From contig NC_037094.1 of NCBI RefSeq assembly GCF_002994745.2, positions 28,494,956-28,558,955 on the forward strand: a stretch of 64,000 nt of DNA, written 5' to 3'. Positions 1 to 12,500 of the stretch are shown in pieces. The translations under genes were made by a program, and so were the position numbers. The DNA is from Rosa chinensis. Taxonomy: Eukaryota > Streptophyta > Magnoliopsida > Rosales > Rosaceae. Positions within the stretch are counted from its first letter, which is position 1. Each line of letters starts with the position of its first letter. The notes beneath the pieces were generated by a model that made no database searches, was not told the DNA's origin, and was given only the letters and a program-made list of their open reading frames with translations.

Positions 1-1
1 G

Positions 2-106
2 AGAGAGTTTGGGTGGGAAGTATTCTCATTAGAGGGCTTGAGTGAGACACAAATCTCTTCTCAACCCAGTTCTGTCATGAAGAGCATTGGAACTGGTTGG
101 AAGTAA
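2..106 (+). CDS. C-terminal end of an unidentified protein (partial terminal exon)
   Basis: The window opens inside an open frame that runs 34 codons from base 2 to a TAA at 104-106, immediately followed by a second TAA. The peptide is mixed and non-repetitive, ends in KSIGTGWK, and is followed by about 400 bases of AT-rich DNA that fits a 3' UTR. I do not recognise the family. It could be the last exon of a gene lying mostly left of the window, or a chance frame. Confidence 0.4.
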   Translation, partial: REFGWEVFSLEGLSETQISSQPSSVMKSIGTGWK

Positions 107-504
107 TAATTCAGCTTGACCTGAAAGTGATGCTAGTAATTATGTTTAATAGTGCAAGTACAGTAATGTAATGTTTTATGAAAAGACCCTTGTAATTAAT
201 TTGACAGAGCTAGTTTGTACATTTTATACTCTGTAATTATTGGTGATGTAGGTTATTCATGTATGAAGCAGTGTTGGCAATTTGTGCTCGTCAGATAAAG
301 TCAATGCCTTGTGCTCTAAGACTTGCACATTTCAAGTTTCTAGAGGTAAGAAGAGATATGAGGTTATACTCAAGAGGAGAGACTTCACTGTTACTGTTGT
401 AGAGAATTGGATAATTGTATTGTATTCATCTCACCATGAGGTTTATATAGGGTTACATCATGTATATAAAAGGCAATACATAATAGCTATACTAATCAAT
501 CGCA
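107..504 (+). other. Probable 3' UTR and flank of the left-edge gene
   Basis: AT-rich sequence without a convincing coding frame, between the stop codon at 104-106 and the left end of the CACTA element at 505. Part of it is probably the 3' UTR of the partial gene. No clear polyadenylation hexamer decides where the transcript ends. Confidence 0.4.
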
Positions 505-536
505 CACTACTAGGATTTTTGCCTTAGACATCGGCC
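505..536 (+). repeat. Left terminal inverted repeat of CACTA-1
   Basis: Starts CACTACTAGGATTTTTGCCT and continues TAGACATCGGCC. It pairs with the right terminus with a few mismatches over about 30 bases. The terminal CACTA is the cleavage signal for the family transposase. Confidence 0.9.
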
Positions 537-1380
537 AGAAACCGATGTTAAAAAAAAAAACCATCCGATGTCTTAGTGGGTGATGTTAAAGATCACGAAC
601 AAAAAGACATCGGTCAAAAACCGATGTCCAGTTCAACAATAGACATCGAATAAGCTTATGGAACCGATGTAAAACAATTATTATGATGACATATTAGTGT
701 GTTTAGATATTGTTAAACCTTCATATTTTGGCATTTAATGCTTAATGAAGTATATGTCCAATAGCAGAAGTTTCATTTTAACATCGTTACTCATATTAGA
801 AACGATGTTTTATATGATATCAGACATCGGATTCTTTTTATTTTGCCTGCCGTTTGTGAGGTTCACACATATTTTCCATATATCCTACTATTTAAGATTC
901 AATATACATTCCGTAGTATATAATAAACGATGTGCATTATTATAATAAGCATCGTTTCCTTTTATGGAGCGATGTCCATTTTACTATATTACATCAGGTT
1001 TTAGGTTAACAACGATGTCCATATTAATATTAGACATCGTTTCCCAAATTGTTAATCGATGTCCACATTGATTCTGGACATCGTTTCCCAAATTGTAAAT
1101 CGATGTCCACATTGATTCTGGACATCGTTTCCCAAATTGAAAATTGATGTCCACATTGATGCTAGACATCATTCCCTGTAGTTTAAATCGACGTCGATTA
1201 GTTTTTTAAACATCGCTTCTTACTCAATACATCGTTATCCATGAAAAACGAGACATCGATTTTAGTTTCGAAACTGATGTAATATCTCTTTATTGACATC
1301 GTTTTTGTAGTTTAACACTAATTTCAAACAGGTGTATATACATCATATCCTTTATATGAGATGATGTCCAAGAAATTAAT
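535..1380. repeat. Left subterminal repeat array of CACTA-1 (GACATCG/CGATGTC)
   Basis: Dense direct and inverted copies of GACATCG(G) and (C)CGATGTC alternate through this region. From 1033 to about 1180 the array becomes a tandem repeat with a 44-bp period (starts 1033, 1077, 1121, 1165), each unit holding GACATCGTTTCCCAAATTG and a CGATGTCCACATTGAT box. Subterminal arrays of this kind are the binding sites of the accessory transposase protein in En/Spm-type elements; binding here is inferred. Confidence 0.85.
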
Positions 1381-1657
1381 TATAGCTGCTAAAATGCTTG
1401 TAATCCACATTCGACAACATGACATTCTGAATTAATTGAATATGAGGCATTGCATTAATTTCTGTCAAACAGCAGAATTGTTAATAGTTCCAAAAATAGG
1501 CAAACACACCCCAACCTACATCAAGGCTAGCCCAAAATAGACCATTGCAATAACTATATGCAGTTTAGTTCACCTGCAACTGTACAATGTTCTACTTCAA
1601 AATGGTTCTACAAAATCTAGCTAGCCTTACTCAAAATCACTTTGGTAGAGTTAGCAT

Positions 1658-4600
1658 CTATAGCAAAGTCTGCAAATAGTCAGCTACTTCAATGCGGACC
1701 TCGTCAAGTTCAACTTGGGTGTATACTTTCCGAGTCTTCGCTGCCCACTATGAATATATTCAATAACATAAGTCATAATCTGCCCACTATAAACGCACTA
1801 CAAAATCTGCCCACTATAATTAAACCAAAGTTTCCATCAAACTATAATGCATATACCTTGGTCGGAAATGAAAGCGTGTCATCATTTATAATGTCCTTCA
1901 TGTATCGCATTACACAATAGCCACACTCAACTCCACCCGGTTGTTTAGGTACGCCATGTTTATTTACATTATTGAATTAGAAAGTTCATACTAAATAGAA
2001 TATTGTAACTTAATCAATCACATATATCATACTAACCGGAAGTAGTTTCAATTTCGGCACCTTGTTAGCCCTACCCGTTTCAGCATTGAAACTTTTAATT
2101 GGACTGCACAAAACAAACTATGTCATTATCTAGCAGAAAATAACTTAGTTATATAGACAATTGAAAATAAAAAACCAAGGACATGCATGTGCTAACTTTA
2201 TCATAGAGTTCTCCCATGCTTGGTAATGGATTGATTTTCCCAAAGGGTCCAAGATGTAGATTTCATCCTCCCATATGATTGTCAATATCCAATGTTCCCT
2301 ACATTATTAATGTAGCCCACATAATGTATCACCAACTAAATAAACTGCAGCTGACCACCAAAAGAGATGAAGAATACTTACCCCGGATTGTAGGACATAA
2401 AGAATATGCGATCAGCCTTTCCTTCTTTCAACCGATTCACTAAGTAGGAACTAAAGTCTGATCTCTCGCAATTATATGTAGCAGCAGGATCAATAAAGGC
2501 AAAAGTTTCCAACTCGTCTTGTTCAGTAATAAGTTCATGTAGTTGCCTATGTAAAAAAATCTGGGATTAAATTGTTGAAACTTGAGACATACAAAATCAA
2601 AAATCATGTCCAAGTAAGAATGTGCTTACACCATGTATGCTGCTATCACTCCTTGGCCAATCTTTTTCATTTCTAAGAGATCAATCACATTCTCAGTCAA
2701 GATGAAGAGTTCTTTGTGTATGCCAAAGACATTGTCATCCAACACTGTGGTTATTGCCTCACTAGTTTGTTTCATGATTGTTGTGGCATGTTTGTACAAT
2801 AACTTACAGCGCTTGGGCACAAATGGAGGAAGCTCAACTTTATTGAACATTGATTTGACGAAATCCATATTTCTTTTCTTTTTCTGTTAGCAAAGAAATT
2901 GGATCACATCATCATTTAATCAAACTAACTATAATGTGTACTCCTATAGCTGCAATATAAAACAGAACCTACAATATGCAACAACATATGGATCCATATA
3001 TACCTTCACTGGTTGTCTTCGAATAACAAACTCCTCAGGCCAAGCCATGTGACTTCCAACCGCTTCTCGAACAAATTCCATCTCACCCATTATAGGGAAA
3101 GGTAATGGTGCATCGCCTTGAATCTCACCATCCACCGACACTCTAACACACCCCTCCTTCAATGGAGCTCCATGTATCGTCTTGTTAATATCCGCGTCAT
3201 CGAATACGGTACCAAAAGCAACTATGTTGCTGATGGTATTCACTGCCAACTCGCAGGTGCCACCCTAGAAGAAAAATCATATTCACAAATTACCAAATAG
3301 CAATGAGATTACACACATTAAAAGAAGACAAATATTGAAATTGGAATAGGTGTAATATATTTACTCACAATCATCTACATTTTCTTGCACCTTGTCAACA
3401 TCAAGATAAATTGGCCTTTTCTTTTCTTTATCATGGAAACTGCCTTTATCTGATATAGGGGAATATGGTGTATAGGTTGCCTTTTCTGTTATCAATGCTT
3501 CTAATTGAGCAATCTTTTTATGTAATAGCTCTTCTGCCTTTGCTTGTTTTTCAAGAATTATTTTCTTTGTCTCCTCCACCTCCCGATCACGCTCTCTATC
3601 ACGTGCCAGTAATTTTGCCTTAGTAATTCTCACCCTTTTCTGCTTTGGAAGCTTAAAGTAGGTAGACGGATTTACGAAGCCTCCAACACCCCTTACCCTA
3701 CCCGAATGTTTAGGAGTTTCTAGTGCTTGAGATAATACATCACTACTCCCTGAAATTTCTAGCTCACCCTTCCTTTTCTTCTCCATCAATTCATCCTGAT
3801 AAGATATGTAAAGATACATTACATGAGGTCATAAACTATAAATTATTGAAAACCCATCAGAAGCAGTAGCACAACTAATACAAAATATGTAGTATCAGCC
3901 AAAGAGCTTATTGTTATACTCCGAAACATCAATATCAGGAGGTTATAAGAAATGATCACTTTTAGATTCATATATGCCTAATCAAGTTGAGGAAGGATCG
4001 ATTAATAATAGATTTAAACTATAAATTATTGAAAACCCATCAGAAGCAGTAGCACAACTAATACAAAATATGTAGTATCAGCCAAATAGCTTATTATTAT
4101 ACTCCGAAACATCAATATCAAGAGGTTATAAGAAATGATCACTTTCAGATTCATATATGCCTAATCAAGAAGAGGAAGGATCGATTAACAATAGATTTAA
4201 ACTTAACAATACTTACTCATTTCCCAAAGGTTTAAACTACTTTCCAATGTCACCATCAGATTCATATATGCCTAATGAAACAACAGTTTCTGTGATACTT
4301 ACTATCTTTGTTGCAATCAGTGTCACCTCCTCACTTATCTCCCCATTTTTAAGTACACGGGCCTTCTTCCATAGAATTGCACGGTCAATAACCTCTCCTT
4401 CAGGGCAAGAATGTTTTTGTGCAGCGGTTAAAACTTAATAGTAATTACATTGTATATAAAGCGTTTAGAAATCATTATGCTAAAAAATGTATCACAAGAA
4501 CAGATTATAATTTACCGATTCCTCCTCTAGTCCAATATATCCCTTTCTTCATAATCTATGATGGTATTTTCTCTTCTTGACTCGTTTACTTTGGTCATTA

Positions 4601-5954
4601 TGAAGTTTCTGCACAGAAAATTAAGACTTCAAATCATCTATATTAAAGTGCATGTTGAAAGTTAGATTAAAATCAGAAAAGTACTCAATATAGACTATAA
4701 CAGCCTTCTATGTAAACTCATCATACCAGCCATGCCTCTGTAGTCCTCTGACTTACAAACTCCTTCCATGGATGCAACCCAACGAATGCATACTGCTTTG
4801 GTGGCTTTCTCAATTTCTTCTTCTTTCCTAAGTATGGCAGCACATACTTATTTGTTAAGTTGGTCTTGAATTGTCTCCATTTTGTGCCAGCAGATGTCAA
4901 CACCAATTTCTTGATTTCAGGGGCCACTTTGAATGTATCCTGTGCAAAGATGAGTAATAGACATGTAAGAACAAACTGGACATACTCAGAAATTGACAAA
5001 TAACAAATCTGGCTGCGCAAGTTGGAAAAAAAGGTCCAAATAACAGTAGCTTGCACACTCCAAAACTCATTATTCATACTGGTCACAATTCATTGCAAAA
5101 GTTAGGAGAAAAATCAGTTCCAATTCTCTTTGATTAGATAAAATGATTTCCACAATTTCATTCTAAACTTTTGAAAAGTAAAATGCTAACACAATCCCCC
5201 ACTATTCCCTGCATTATAAAGGATTATGATAATCCTCAAAATTGAAAAGAAATAGGTGTTCGGTATGGTTACGCAGCCAAAAAAAAGTAATTCATAACTT
5301 CAATCTCTATACCCAACACTTTCCTTGCATATAAGCCTATAATCCAAACATAATATCGCTGCAAAATTGAAAGGTACATAGATCAATTCTTCTCCAACTC
5401 TACATTTTTCTACTTCCAAATACTAAACAGACCACAAATTTCCTTTCCTTATTGATCAGCAGCTACACTAACAATAAGAAATTGAAATACCAACATGGTG
5501 AACTGAACACTTACTGACAAAACTAAACAGATATAATCAATTGACAAAGAATAGCATGGATCAATACCTAGACGTCGATCCAAATTTTATCTTTCAATTC
5601 ACCGTCTACTTCGAGCTAGCTTACAATGTTAATGGGCACCATTTTCCGCGCTAGCATCCCTATATATGATTGCAAAGTGTGTCGTACTCGTCCATTGGGA
5701 TTCCCCGTGTCGGTGTATGTCACTTTAAATTTTTTTCCCAAAGCCTTCTTGATCACAACCTTATACATTTCCACCACACTTCGCTTCCCTCTTCTTTTAG
5801 TTGATTCGATGCTTGTGATGGTCTCTGCAGATTCAGATTCTGCTTTCTTATCATCCACCTTGTCAGCCTCAGAACAAGTCTCCAAATCAGCTTCTTTCTT
5901 TGACTTTTTATCTCTTTCAGCTTTTTCCTTGTTCTTGGAACCCATTGCTTCCAA
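1658..5954 (-). pseudogene. CACTA-1 gene 2: Transposase_24 / Ulp1-like (C48) protease fusion, inactivated
   Basis: Multi-exon minus-strand gene. From the start: a Lys/Glu-rich N-terminus and GTNP-like region (5954-5570), the Transposase_24 core (4938-4721, then around 4615-4510), a KARVLKNGEISEE segment (4437-4300), a GRVRGVGGFVNPSTYF box followed by a coiled coil (3819-3361), an ELAVNTISNIVAFGTV segment (3250-2990) and a Ulp1 cysteine protease domain (2868 to 1658). The protease shows EHW (His codon 2292-2294), ILDPLG (Asp 2247-2249) and VECGYCVMRYMKD (Cys 1923-1925), so the catalytic triad looks intact although split by introns. The last exon ends VADYLQTLL with stop at 1658. Breaks: in-frame stops at 5616-5618, 5568-5570 and 4549-4551. 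Exon borders are approximate. Such fusions occur in plant CACTA elements; the role of the protease is unknown to me. Confidence 0.85.
3833..4198. repeat. 183-bp tandem duplication inside CACTA-1 gene 2
   Basis: The block starting AAACTATAAATTATTGAAAA at 3833 recurs at 4016 with few mismatches (period 183). A shorter third match (CATCAGATTCATATATGCC) follows at about 4255. It lies between coding exons, so it probably expanded an intron. Confidence 0.85.
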
Positions 5955-6164
5955 CTATCTGTTGACAAAGCACAAATAAATGTTATAGGCAAACAAAACA
6001 CTTAAAAACAGTAACCTGCTAAATCAGTAAATAGTGAAGTGTACATCAAAGACTATCATAAACAAATGCACTTAAATAAATCACATAGTTGATTCAAAGT
6101 CATAAAACAACGATTAAAAAGTGTTTTAACTTCAAATACAATACAAATACAAGCCTAACTATTG

Positions 6165-9100
6165 TCATCTTGGAGAGGTGAATTGGTCAACCCAAAACCC
6201 CTCCACATTCGCTCTCATGTAAGTGGCATCAGGCTCATTCTCATCTTCATCACAAGGCGAAGGTATTTCTGCACAGAACGGTTGATGTTCCATAGAGGTG
6301 TCCCCTAGATCATCTTCATAGAAACAGTCATGGTAATCTCTGTTTGGGGTTGGTAGTACAACGGACCACTCTGCATCGATAGGATCTTCCACATAAAAAA
6401 CTTGTTTCACTTGACCAGCAGAAGCAAATCTGTCTTTCTTATGGCCTTGCCTATTAAGGTTTACCAATGTAAAACCTAACTCGTTTAATTCCTTTTTCAT
6501 TCTCTGCCTATCGACACAAAAATAAAGGGGCCTTGAAATCATGATCATCAACCTCCCAAATCTCTTCAATGACCCCATAAAATGTCATATCACTCTCCAC
6601 CGGATTTTTATCCTTGGCACTCGATACCTGCCAAGTTTTAGCCACTAAGGTAACACCACTATTTTAGACAGCTCTAGCATTGTCTCGCTGCTTTGTGAAG
6701 TATTTAACTCTATTATATCGATACCCTTCGTAATTATGCACCATAAAACTCGGTTTTCCAGCTAGCCACCTAATTGTTTGGGAAACCTCGTTAGGATTTT
6801 CCTTTATTTGAGCTGAAACCTGGTTACACAATAGGCATATTATGTCAACTTTTGCAATCTATACACTTCATTCTTACACAAATAAACAGCTGAACAAAAT
6901 ATGTACTCACCTTGGCTTCAAACCAATCAGCAAAAGTACGATTGTGCTCACTAATAAACCACTGTTTACTCTTCTTTTTCCCAGCATACAGCTGCTCTAC
7001 AATGTTTTTATGTGCGCTGTCCACATAAAAGAATAATGAGGATATGTCTGGTGCAATATTCATAGTAGATTAAAATAAAGGAATAAGATAAAAATATAAG
7101 GTTAATGTACTTACATCTTATATAGATCCACCTCAGCATTACTGGACAACACATGAAGATGTGCCTGATCTCTCTCTTTCTCATCAATGCACTTAAGTTT
7201 CGCAGTAGAAAGTGGGCCACAGAGCTTACTTTGATCCTTAGGAACTCCAATTGGATTACAACGTTGAACAAACTCGGAGCAAAACTCCACAGATTCTTCT
7301 CCAACATAACTCTCGGCTATACAACCTTCTGGATGAAAATGGTTACAAACATACCCCTTCAAAACTTTCATAAACCGTTCAAATGGGTACATCCATCTAT
7401 AGAAAACGGGACCACATAATCACACTTCTCTAACTAGGTGCACAGTAAGATGTACCATTATGTTGAAGAAGGAGGGAGAGAATATCTTCTCTAGCCCGCA
7501 CAAGGTCAAAACCAAATCGGATTGCAACTTATCTAACTTTGAGACATCAACCACTTTGGTGCACAAAGCATTAAAGAAGAAGCACAGCCTCATTATGGAG
7601 ATTCGAACATGCTTAGGAAGCATCAAACGAATGGCCACAGGAAGCAACTGTTGCATTAATGTATGACAATCATGTGACTTCAATCCATACAGCTTCAAAT
7701 CATCCATAGACACCAAATTTTTTATGTTTGATGAATGACCATAAGGAACTTTCATAAACAAGAAAGAAGTACACATTTTTATCTTCTGTACCCTTGACAA
7801 AGTATATAGGGCAGCAAGTAAATAGGTTTTTTCTCTCCAATATTTGGACCCAAATCAAGTCTAACACCCATGTCAACCATATCTAAACGGGCAGCCACAC
7901 TATCTTTTGTTTTAGAAGGCATGTTTAGTAATGTACCAGTCACACTTTCACAAACATTCTTATCAATATGCATCACATCGAGAGCATGGCGAATATGAAG
8001 AGATTTCCAATACTCCAAGTTGAAAAAAATGGATTTTTTCTTCCAAGAAGAAGTACCGGCAGAATCGGAGTTCTTCTTTTTTTTTCCCTTGCCATACTCA
8101 TAGTTAATATGTTCTACCCTCTTAAACACTTCCTCTCCGGATAGTGGTGTAGGTGCAACTTCAAATTCTTGTTCATTATTAAATGCTTTTTTCTCCCTCC
8201 TATAAGAATGATGACGAAGTAGATACTTACGGTGGCAGCCATAAGACATTTTCCTACTATGGGGCAAATGTATGGCTGAAGTTGTATCACAACAAATTGG
8301 GCATGCTTTGTAACCTTTAGTGGTGCACCCCGACAAGTTTCCATATGCGGGAAAAGCATTGATGGTCCACAACAAAACAGCTCTTAGAGTGAAATATTCT
8401 TTTCTATGAGCATCATACACATCATTAACTCCATCCCACATAGTTTTCAAATCATCAATTAATGGCTCTAAGTAAATATCAATGTCATTTCCCTGCTGTT
8501 TTGGACCAGATATTAATAGAGATAACATCATAAACTTCCTCTTCATGCATAACCATGGAGAAAGATTATAAGTCACCAATATTACGGGCCAACAACTATA
8601 CCTACTACTTAGAGAGCTATGTGGGTTGATACCATTTGCTGACAATGCTAACCGAAGGTTTCTTGATTCACTAGCAAATTCGGGCCACTTATAATCAACC
8701 AACTTCCAAGTAGGAGAATCAGCTGGATGGCGCATGTGTCCATCCTTAGTTCGCTTATCCTTATGCCAAGTGAGCATTTCAGCTGTTCCAACAGATCTAA
8801 ACAAGCTCTTAAATCTGAGAATTATAGGAAAGTACCACAACACCTTGGCGGGTTGGCCAACTTTTATAGTTTTATCCCTCTTTAACTTCCAATGAGAGAC
8901 ACCACACTTAGGATAAGTAGTTGCTGCAGAAAATTGTTTCCTATACAATATGCAGTCGTTAGGACATGCATGTATTTCTCATATTGCAGCCCCAAATTGG
9001 TGAGAGTCTTCTTTGCCTCATAATGAGTTTGAGGCAATACATTATCCTTTGGAAGCAAAGACCCAACAGTGGCAAGTATTTCAGAAAAACAAGTGTCACT

Positions 9101-9566
9101 CATGCCAAACCTAGCTTTCAAATTATGAAGTTGCACCAATGCCTCTAACTTAGTGTGTTCACTATCTTCAAATAATGGTCTTTCGGCTTCATCAACAAAC
9201 TTAGTAAACTCATATGACTCCTCATCATAATCACCTTCATTGAAGGTTGCTTGACACATATCAACAGCTTCAGACCCAAATCGAGTGTTTGGAGGCAGGC
9301 CTAAACAACTAGGTGCACTGGCACAGGAGGACAATGTAGGTTCTCCATGCCACATCCAGTTTGTGTATCCCAAACTAAAGCCATAATCATACAAATGTCC
9401 CCTAATGACTTTAATCGACTTCTTTTTGAAATTTACACATCTTGCACAAGGGCAACGAATTCTATTAAGGTTACTAGCATTTTCTTCAGCAAAAAATAAA
9501 GAAATTTTCAACACCCAATTCGTACTTTAAAGTATCCCTATCTGCATTTATCCAAGATTTATCCAT
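6165..9566 (-). pseudogene. CACTA-1 gene 1: TNPD-type transposase (Transpos_assoc, Transposase_21, DUF4218, DUF4216), inactivated
   Basis: The start is at 9566 (MDKSWINADRDTLKYELGV), the usual opening of plant CACTA transposases. Then follow the transposase-associated domain with its Cys cluster (RIRCPCARC, to ~9350), Transposase_21 (8950-7780; HALDVMHIDKNVCES at about 7960), DUF4218 (7800-7110; LKSHDCHTLMQQLLP and RWMYPFER) and, after introns, DUF4216 (6650-6165; ELGFTLVNLNRQG, KQVFYVEDP). Breaks: one extra base in a homopolymer at 9491-9496, one missing base near 8973, two extra bases near 7805, and an in-frame TGA at 7420-7422. In the family the protein cuts at the CACTA ends and catalyses transposition; this copy cannot make a full product unless the breaks are assembly errors. 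Confidence 0.93.
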
Positions 9567-12500
9567 TGCTGAAATTAAAAAAAAATAAAAACAATAAAAA
9601 AAATTGAAATTAATGAAGTCATGGCATCAAACCAAACTCAAAACTTCAAGAATTCTTAAACTTCATGCACAAACCAAAGTCTATAAGAGTTGGATTGCTT
9701 ACCTGAACACTTGGATTTATCTTGAAGTGATTGTTGAAACTAAATGCTCCTCAAATTTCAGACCCTCTGTTGTACGCTTCAATTGTTCAAACACTTCCTC
9801 TACAAGGACGCTCTCCTGCCAGCATATTGAAGTTTAGAAAAAGTAGCATCCTTTAAATAATACGGATATAAGTCTGAATTAAAGCAATTGGCAGATAACT
9901 GTAGAATTTAAGAACTATAGTATATTTGTTTCAAGCAATCTGATTATATACAATCTTAAAGCATCAGCCAGTGAACAGATTTAGGACATACAAACCAGGC
10001 CAAAATCAAATCAATACATCTTATTTCCCTTAAGTACATCATAAATTGAGTAAAACAACAACCTTTCTTGAAACATCAAGTATGTAGATTGCTTCATATT
10101 ATATATAAGAGAAGTGCAAACAATAAATAACGTAGTTCAAATCAGCTGTTTATTCACAATTAAATCTAGAACATTAATACACAACTATGGGATAACATTT
10201 GTACAAGATACATAGGGCACGTTTACTTACTTGGAAGGAAAGGGAATGATTACGGGGTAAAAACATTCCTGCATTTACTAACACGTAAAGGAATCAAAAT
10301 GATTCCGGGTAAAAGAATTTCTGCGTTTACTAACACATGAAGGAATCGGAATGGATGTAGGTCCCACCTCCTTATCAGGAATCGATTCCTGAATACTCAG
10401 GAATTCGATTACGAAGGGGGGAGATGGGTTTAGGAATCATTCCTCCGGAATCAATACCGATTCCTTTCTTCTCCCATTCCACTTGTCTCCGATTCATGAT
10501 TATTTTCCATTCCAAGTAAGTAAACATGCCATAATTGATTATATTTAAGTTAATAACATAAAGCTAATGTTCTTGAATGAGGGTGTTAAAATATTAATGA
10601 CTAATGCCTTTTGGAAATTAAAAAAGAAAAAAAAAACAAGGATTATTATTTCAATGGACGTCTCAATAAAAATAAGTTTCGAACATTGGTACTTTCATAT
10701 TGTAATCTGCTAGTAACCTTCGTTAAACACAAAAGTAGACAATAATATACCATACTAGAAACTGGACATACTGATCTGCTTTAGAAAATATGAACAGATT
10801 TCTTATGTTTGTTTCGAACAGTGGTGCAACTATCAAATAAATCTCACTTCAATTTTACAGTAAAGTAAGTAAAATTTAATTAGCTCCAGTAGACCCCAAC
10901 TCTTTTCTTTCCTATTTGAGTTCCAAGATTAATATTTTTTTCTTTTCAGTTTCTTGTATTTATGTGCTTTTAATTCATCTACTATACCATAATCTCAAGC
11001 TCCATCACTAGTTCACGTATTTGGAAACAGACCATTGAAATCAGTTAGATGGGTTGGTGAGTTAGCACCCAAAATGTCAAAACCATAATACAAAAAGAAT
11101 AATCCTAAGCTGGTGATTAAGAGGAATAGTTTTCCCAATCCTACACTTACCAAACATGCATATATCTTCCTCTTCTGAAGCCTCTAATCCACCAATCAAA
11201 AGGCCACTTCCAACCGCCAGTAGATAGAAAAGCAAAGCATAAACATCCCTGCGTTTTTCTGAACACACAGATTCAATCATAACAATTTCAAATTTCAAAT
11301 TCAATATATAACCTCAAAAGGAACATGCTTTACAATCACTACCACAGTTTATCGTATATAAAACAACACATACAAGTTTCCATACAAAAACAACCCATAC
11401 AAAGCCATACAACCAAAAGAAATAATCGAACCCTCACCCTTTAATAGTTGTTTTTAATCCCTCTCTGTAACTTGCAAACAAAAAGGAACAAAAGAGTCAG
11501 AAGGCAGAGCTGCAAAACAGAAATACAAGGGGTTAGAATTAACAAAAAAAGGGCGGAACTGTAGGCCACTATTTCTTTGTGGTGCTTACCTCTGAAAGAT
11601 TGGCAGCAAGGCTCGGCGGTGGAGACACAATGATGCCTGAAATGAAAAGGATAAATTAATGTTCACGAATAAAGAAAGAGAACAGTTAGCAAGTATAGTG
11701 TGCAGTGGTGAAGCGGTGCTGACAATCAAAAGTGACATTCTGAATTAATTTGTTAAGCCATTTGAGGTGGTGATGTGCTGCAGCAGTGCCAGACATAGTT
11801 AATAACAAATGACGGCTACATTAATTAAGCCTCAATCTGGAACTTGCAAAAATCAAACGCCCGTGACTATAATTAATTCAATCTTGTAGTTGCTAGACAC
11901 ATAAAGAATTAAGCTTTGTACACCAGAAGCTAGCAGACAAAAAAAGATGGCATGTTTAATCAATTAATCTTTGGAGTGCTAACAAGTTTAGTTAGAAGAT
12001 AAATACAAAGTTCAGCAAAAGGTTCAATTAACAATTGCTTTGCCAAACAACAAATAGTTTTAATCATGTCAGGGCTTCTTAAAACGTGCTGCAAGTCATG
12101 GCCCTTCAAAATACATAATTGATTATATGTGCTGCAAGATAAGCTTTCAAGCATATATAATTGATTATTAAGTCATGGATTGCTTGGCATAATTCAAAGC
12201 ATGAAAGGCATGTTGTACTTTTTGACAAAAATGATGGCAGGAGTCTTCAAATATATATTGCATGATTAACAATTGCAAATGATGGTTGATAAGGGAGGTG
12301 ATGAACAAGAAGACAAAAGGCCAAGTATGCAAGCATGTGTGCAGAAACCATTTTAAATTGCTTTGTTTTCTGGAATCGGTGGTAAATGGTGGTCACAATC
12401 AAAGCAAGACATGGTGGCAACAACAAACACAAGGCAGCAAGGTCATTGTCAAAAGTCTACCTTTCTGAAAGATTGACCGTGGAAAAATGGTGAAGACCTG

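Noticed and set aside
984..1172. Minus-strand open frame across the 44-bp repeats
   Set aside because: It only exists because the tandem unit happens to lack stops; the peptide repeats the unit and has no domain.
505..1380. CRISPR-like appearance of regularly spaced repeats (44-bp period)
   Set aside because: Plant nuclear context, repeats are inverted and direct transposon subterminal motifs, and the spacing sequence is also repeated; it is a tandem array, not spacers.
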